Part shown: in pieces, positions 25,033 to 26,896 of the stretch | Layout of the letters: each line of letters begins with the position of its first letter | How positions within the stretch are numbered: position 1 is the first letter of the stretch | NCBI GenBank assembly: GCA_049680295.1 | Contig: JBAUHN010000389.1 | Location: 1-26,896 of the forward strand | DNA length: 26,896 bases | DNA from: JBAUHN01 sp049680295 | GTDB lineage: Bacteria; Pseudomonadota; Alphaproteobacteria; Rhodobacterales; Rhodobacteraceae | Direction of reading: 5' to 3' | Notes under the pieces: model-generated | What the model saw: the letters and a program-made list of their open reading frames with translations, nothing else | The model's database searches: none | What the model was told of the DNA's origin: nothing | Made by a program: the position numbers and the translations under genes

Positions 25033-26658
25033 ATGACGAAAACCCTGGTGCCCTTTCAAATCGGCGAAACGCAGTTTGACCCCACAACGGGAGAGCTGTC
25101 CTTGGATGGAAAAAGCTGTAAACTTCGCCCCCAGACTACTCAAGTCCTCGCTGTGTTAATCGAAAATTCGGGGGTTTTGATCTCAAAATCAGACCTGCTT
25201 GATTGTGTCTGGCCGGACACCCACGTGACCGAGGATAGTCTGGTTCAGTGTATCTCTGAGATACGAAAGGCCTTGCGAAACACAGGTGGGGCGGAAGTGA
25301 AGACCATCGCCAAGAAAGGGTATCGCCTTGATTTGAGCAGCGAAGGCGATGCAACCTCTGGGCAAGAAAGTCGCCCGCGCCGTTGGTTTTGGGCGGCCGG
25401 GCTGGCTATGATGGCATTGGCGCTTACCAGCGTTTTTTTAGCAACAAGACCGACCGTAGACAGGCAACAGACAACAATCGCAGTCATGCCATTTCAGAAC
25501 ATGAGTGGTGATCCCGCTCAGACCTATTTCTCCAATGGTATCGCCGAGGACCTTATCACCGACCTTTCAGGACTGTCCGATATTCGCGTCATTTCACGCG
25601 GTGCGAGCTTCTCTCTGGATGGAACGGTTGCAAGTATTCAAGACCTCGCACAGGTCTTGCAGGCGGATGTGATTGTTGAAGGAAGTGTGCGCCGGATGGG
25701 TGGAAACCTACGTATTTCCGCAGCATTAGTTGATGGTGAGACCGGCGCAAATTTGTGGGCCAAGCGCTATGAAGGCACCTCCGAAGATATATTCTCTTTT
25801 CAGGAAGAAGTTGCCGACGCATTGCTTCGGACCCTTTCTGTTCAACTTTCCAGCGATGAACGCAGGCGCCTTGGGGTTCGCGGCACCACCAACGTTGAAG
25901 CGCATGATGCCTATTTGCAGGGCCGCGAACTCGAAAACCTTTACACTGCAGAGACCAATCTTCTGGCTGAGGAGGCTTTGCGGCATGCAATTCGAATTGA
26001 CCCAAATTACGCACTTCCCTACGCACACCTAGCCCAAGTTCATAGCTTTCGCGTTGAAAACGACTGGACCCAGGATCGTGACGCCGACATTAGAGCGGCG
26101 TTTGAGCACGCAGAGCGGGCTGTTGCCCTTGACCCGGAGTTGCCGTTTGCTCATTTTTCGCTCGGTCGGCTCTTTACCCGCAGTTTGTCACCGGATGAAG
26201 CCCGTGCAAAAGCTGCCTATGAAACTGCTATCCGTCTCGATCCCAACTATGATGACGCGTACGTTTTCCTAGCCAATATCCATATTTTCAATGGCCGTGC
26301 CGATGTAGCCTTGCCGTTGATCGCCCAGGCCCAAGCGCGCAATCCTTTGCCGCCATATTGGTATGCGTTGGCAGAAGGCATGGCCCAGTATTTCTTGGGA
26401 AATTACGAAGCCGCTGAAGCTCTCCTTGTTCGCGCCCGCAATCAAAATCCAACGGCCCCCTATCCATATCGATTTTTGATCGCAACCTACGGTCAAATGG
26501 GGAACACGGACGAGGCGGATTGGATGGCGATGGAATATGAAACGCTCGGGCGCGTGGCGACGATCGAAGCACTGCTAAGTTCAGCATCAATTCAAGACCC
26601 AAACTATCGGTCAGCTTTCGTAGAAGGATTTCGCTTGGCCAATCTACCAGAGAACTAG
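25033..26658 (+). CDS. Winged-helix (OmpR/CadC-type) membrane regulator with TolB/FlgO-like and TPR domains
   Basis: A 541-residue protein in three parts. Residues 1-100 form a Trans_reg_C winged helix (LRPQTTQVLAVLIENSG, then VTEDSLVQCISEIRKAL, ending I-A-K-K-G-Y-R-L) without a receiver domain. One membrane helix lies at about 118-137. The rest is periplasmic: a TolB/FlgO-like domain (about 148-265; IAVMPFQNMSGD, ADVIVEGSVRR, GANLWAKRY) and then TPR repeats (about 285-520; YALPYAHLAQVH, LPFAHFSLGRLF, YDDAYVFLANIH). CadC-like proteins sense outside conditions and bind DNA from the membrane. AAAGG lies about 12 bases before the ATG. The divergent exported hydrolase is a natural candidate target. 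The signal sensed is unknown. Confidence 0.88.
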   Translation: MTKTLVPFQIGETQFDPTTGELSLDGKSCKLRPQTTQVLAVLIENSGVLISKSDLLDCVWPDTHVTEDSLVQCISEIRKALRNTGGAEVKTIAKKGYRLDLSSEGDATSGQESRPRRWFWAAGLAMMALALTSVFLATRPTVDRQQTTIAVMPFQNMSGDPAQTYFSNGIAEDLITDLSGLSDIRVISRGASFSLDGTVASIQDLAQVLQADVIVEGSVRRMGGNLRISAALVDGETGANLWAKRYEGTSEDIFSFQEEVADALLRTLSVQLSSDERRRLGVRGTTNVEAHDAYLQGRELENLYTAETNLLAEEALRHAIRIDPNYALPYAHLAQVHSFRVENDWTQDRDADIRAAFEHAERAVALDPELPFAHFSLGRLFTRSLSPDEARAKAAYETAIRLDPNYDDAYVFLANIHIFNGRADVALPLIAQAQARNPLPPYWYALAEGMAQYFLGNYEAAEALLVRARNQNPTAPYPYRFLIATYGQMGNTDEADWMAMEYETLGRVATIEALLSSASIQDPNYRSAFVEGFRLANLPEN

Positions 26659-26802
26659 CACTGCAATCGTTTCCAAGCTATTTCCAACTAGCAGCCATTG
26701 GCGTAGGCGCAGCGAAATGGCACTTCGTCCGGAAAGTGTTGGAGAAGTCGATGTTTTGGCGGGCTTGAGGGCGATCAAGAATTGGCGCGCCAGCTCCCAT
26801 CT

Positions 26803-26896
26803 TCATGTCGGCGCCTGCACGGGAACCAATTTAGCCAGTTTGCGGAGGTTTTGAGCCGTTGCAGCGAGTTGGAACTGTTCGGTTGCGCCTTTGGGT
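26803..26896 (-). CDS. Transposase C-terminal fragment (IS1182/IS5-like), cut by window edge
   Basis: The minus-strand frame entering from the right edge reads P-K-G-A-T-E-Q-F-Q-L-A-A-T-A-Q-N-L-R-K-L-A-K-L and stops at TGA 26805-26803. L-A-A-T-A-Q-N-L-R-K-L is the familiar C-terminal end of IS1182-type and some IS5-type DDE transposases. The catalytic region is outside the window. The 144 bases between this stop and the regulator's stop (26659-26802) are probably the non-coding end of the same element plus flank; I could not place the terminal inverted repeat. Confidence 0.65.
   Translation of the reverse strand, partial: PKGATEQFQLAATAQNLRKLAKLVPVQAPT

Overview
The window looks like accessory DNA from an alphaproteobacterium, most likely a marine Rhodobacteraceae (Roseobacter-type) genome. 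This is inferred from the moderately GC-rich coding style, the Blh-type metallo-hydrolase, the many uptake/catabolic ABC systems and the mix of insertion-sequence types; no rRNA or tRNA is present to settle it.

Layout. Positions 1-122 hold the 5' end of an IS3-family element (minus strand, cut by the window edge). Positions 210-1902 carry a two-gene minus-strand unit: a persulfide-dioxygenase-like metallo-beta-lactamase-fold protein followed by an enoyl-CoA hydratase-family protein. An 822-bp IS6-family element (1960-2781), whose transposase is broken by one stop codon, lies just upstream of that unit. A catabolic block of about 20.6 kb follows (2782-23407). Its far edge is a 50-bp remnant of the same IS6 end in inverted orientation (23408-23457), which abuts an IS21-like terminus. 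Positions 23621-24179 contain no gene I can support. A divergent pair follows: an exported dienelactone-hydrolase-family protein (minus) and a winged-helix/TPR membrane regulator (plus). The window ends inside the 3' end of another transposase (IS1182/IS5-like).

The catabolic block has two modules that converge at about 14.65-14.70 kb. Module A (2829-14647) centres on a GntR/UTRA regulator. Leftward, the regulator is translationally coupled to a sugar-isomerase-like TIM-barrel protein and a HisN-like phosphatase. Rightward lies an operon encoding a complete Opp/Dpp-type ABC importer (binding protein, two ATPases, two permeases), a PHP-fold metallohydrolase, a D-serine-dehydratase-like PLP enzyme and an M81 (MlrC-like) metallopeptidase. 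A perfect 14-bp palindrome sits between the divergent arms and is a good operator candidate. The gene content suggests uptake and breakdown of a small peptide-like, amide-like or sugar-phosphate conjugate; the substrate is not evident from sequence.

Module B (14698-23400) is a divergent LysR regulator plus a tightly packed eight-gene minus-strand operon: agmatinase-like ureohydrolase, two SDR dehydrogenases, a cytosolic polysaccharide-deacetylase-family amidohydrolase, a NitT/TauT/SsuABC-like importer (binding protein, permease, ATPase) and a GMC (choline-dehydrogenase-like) flavoprotein. A coherent but unproven reading is import of a guanidino- or amide-containing alcohol, hydrolysis of its C-N bonds and stepwise oxidation of its hydroxyl groups. 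No CRISPR array, tRNA, rRNA, riboswitch or replication origin was seen.
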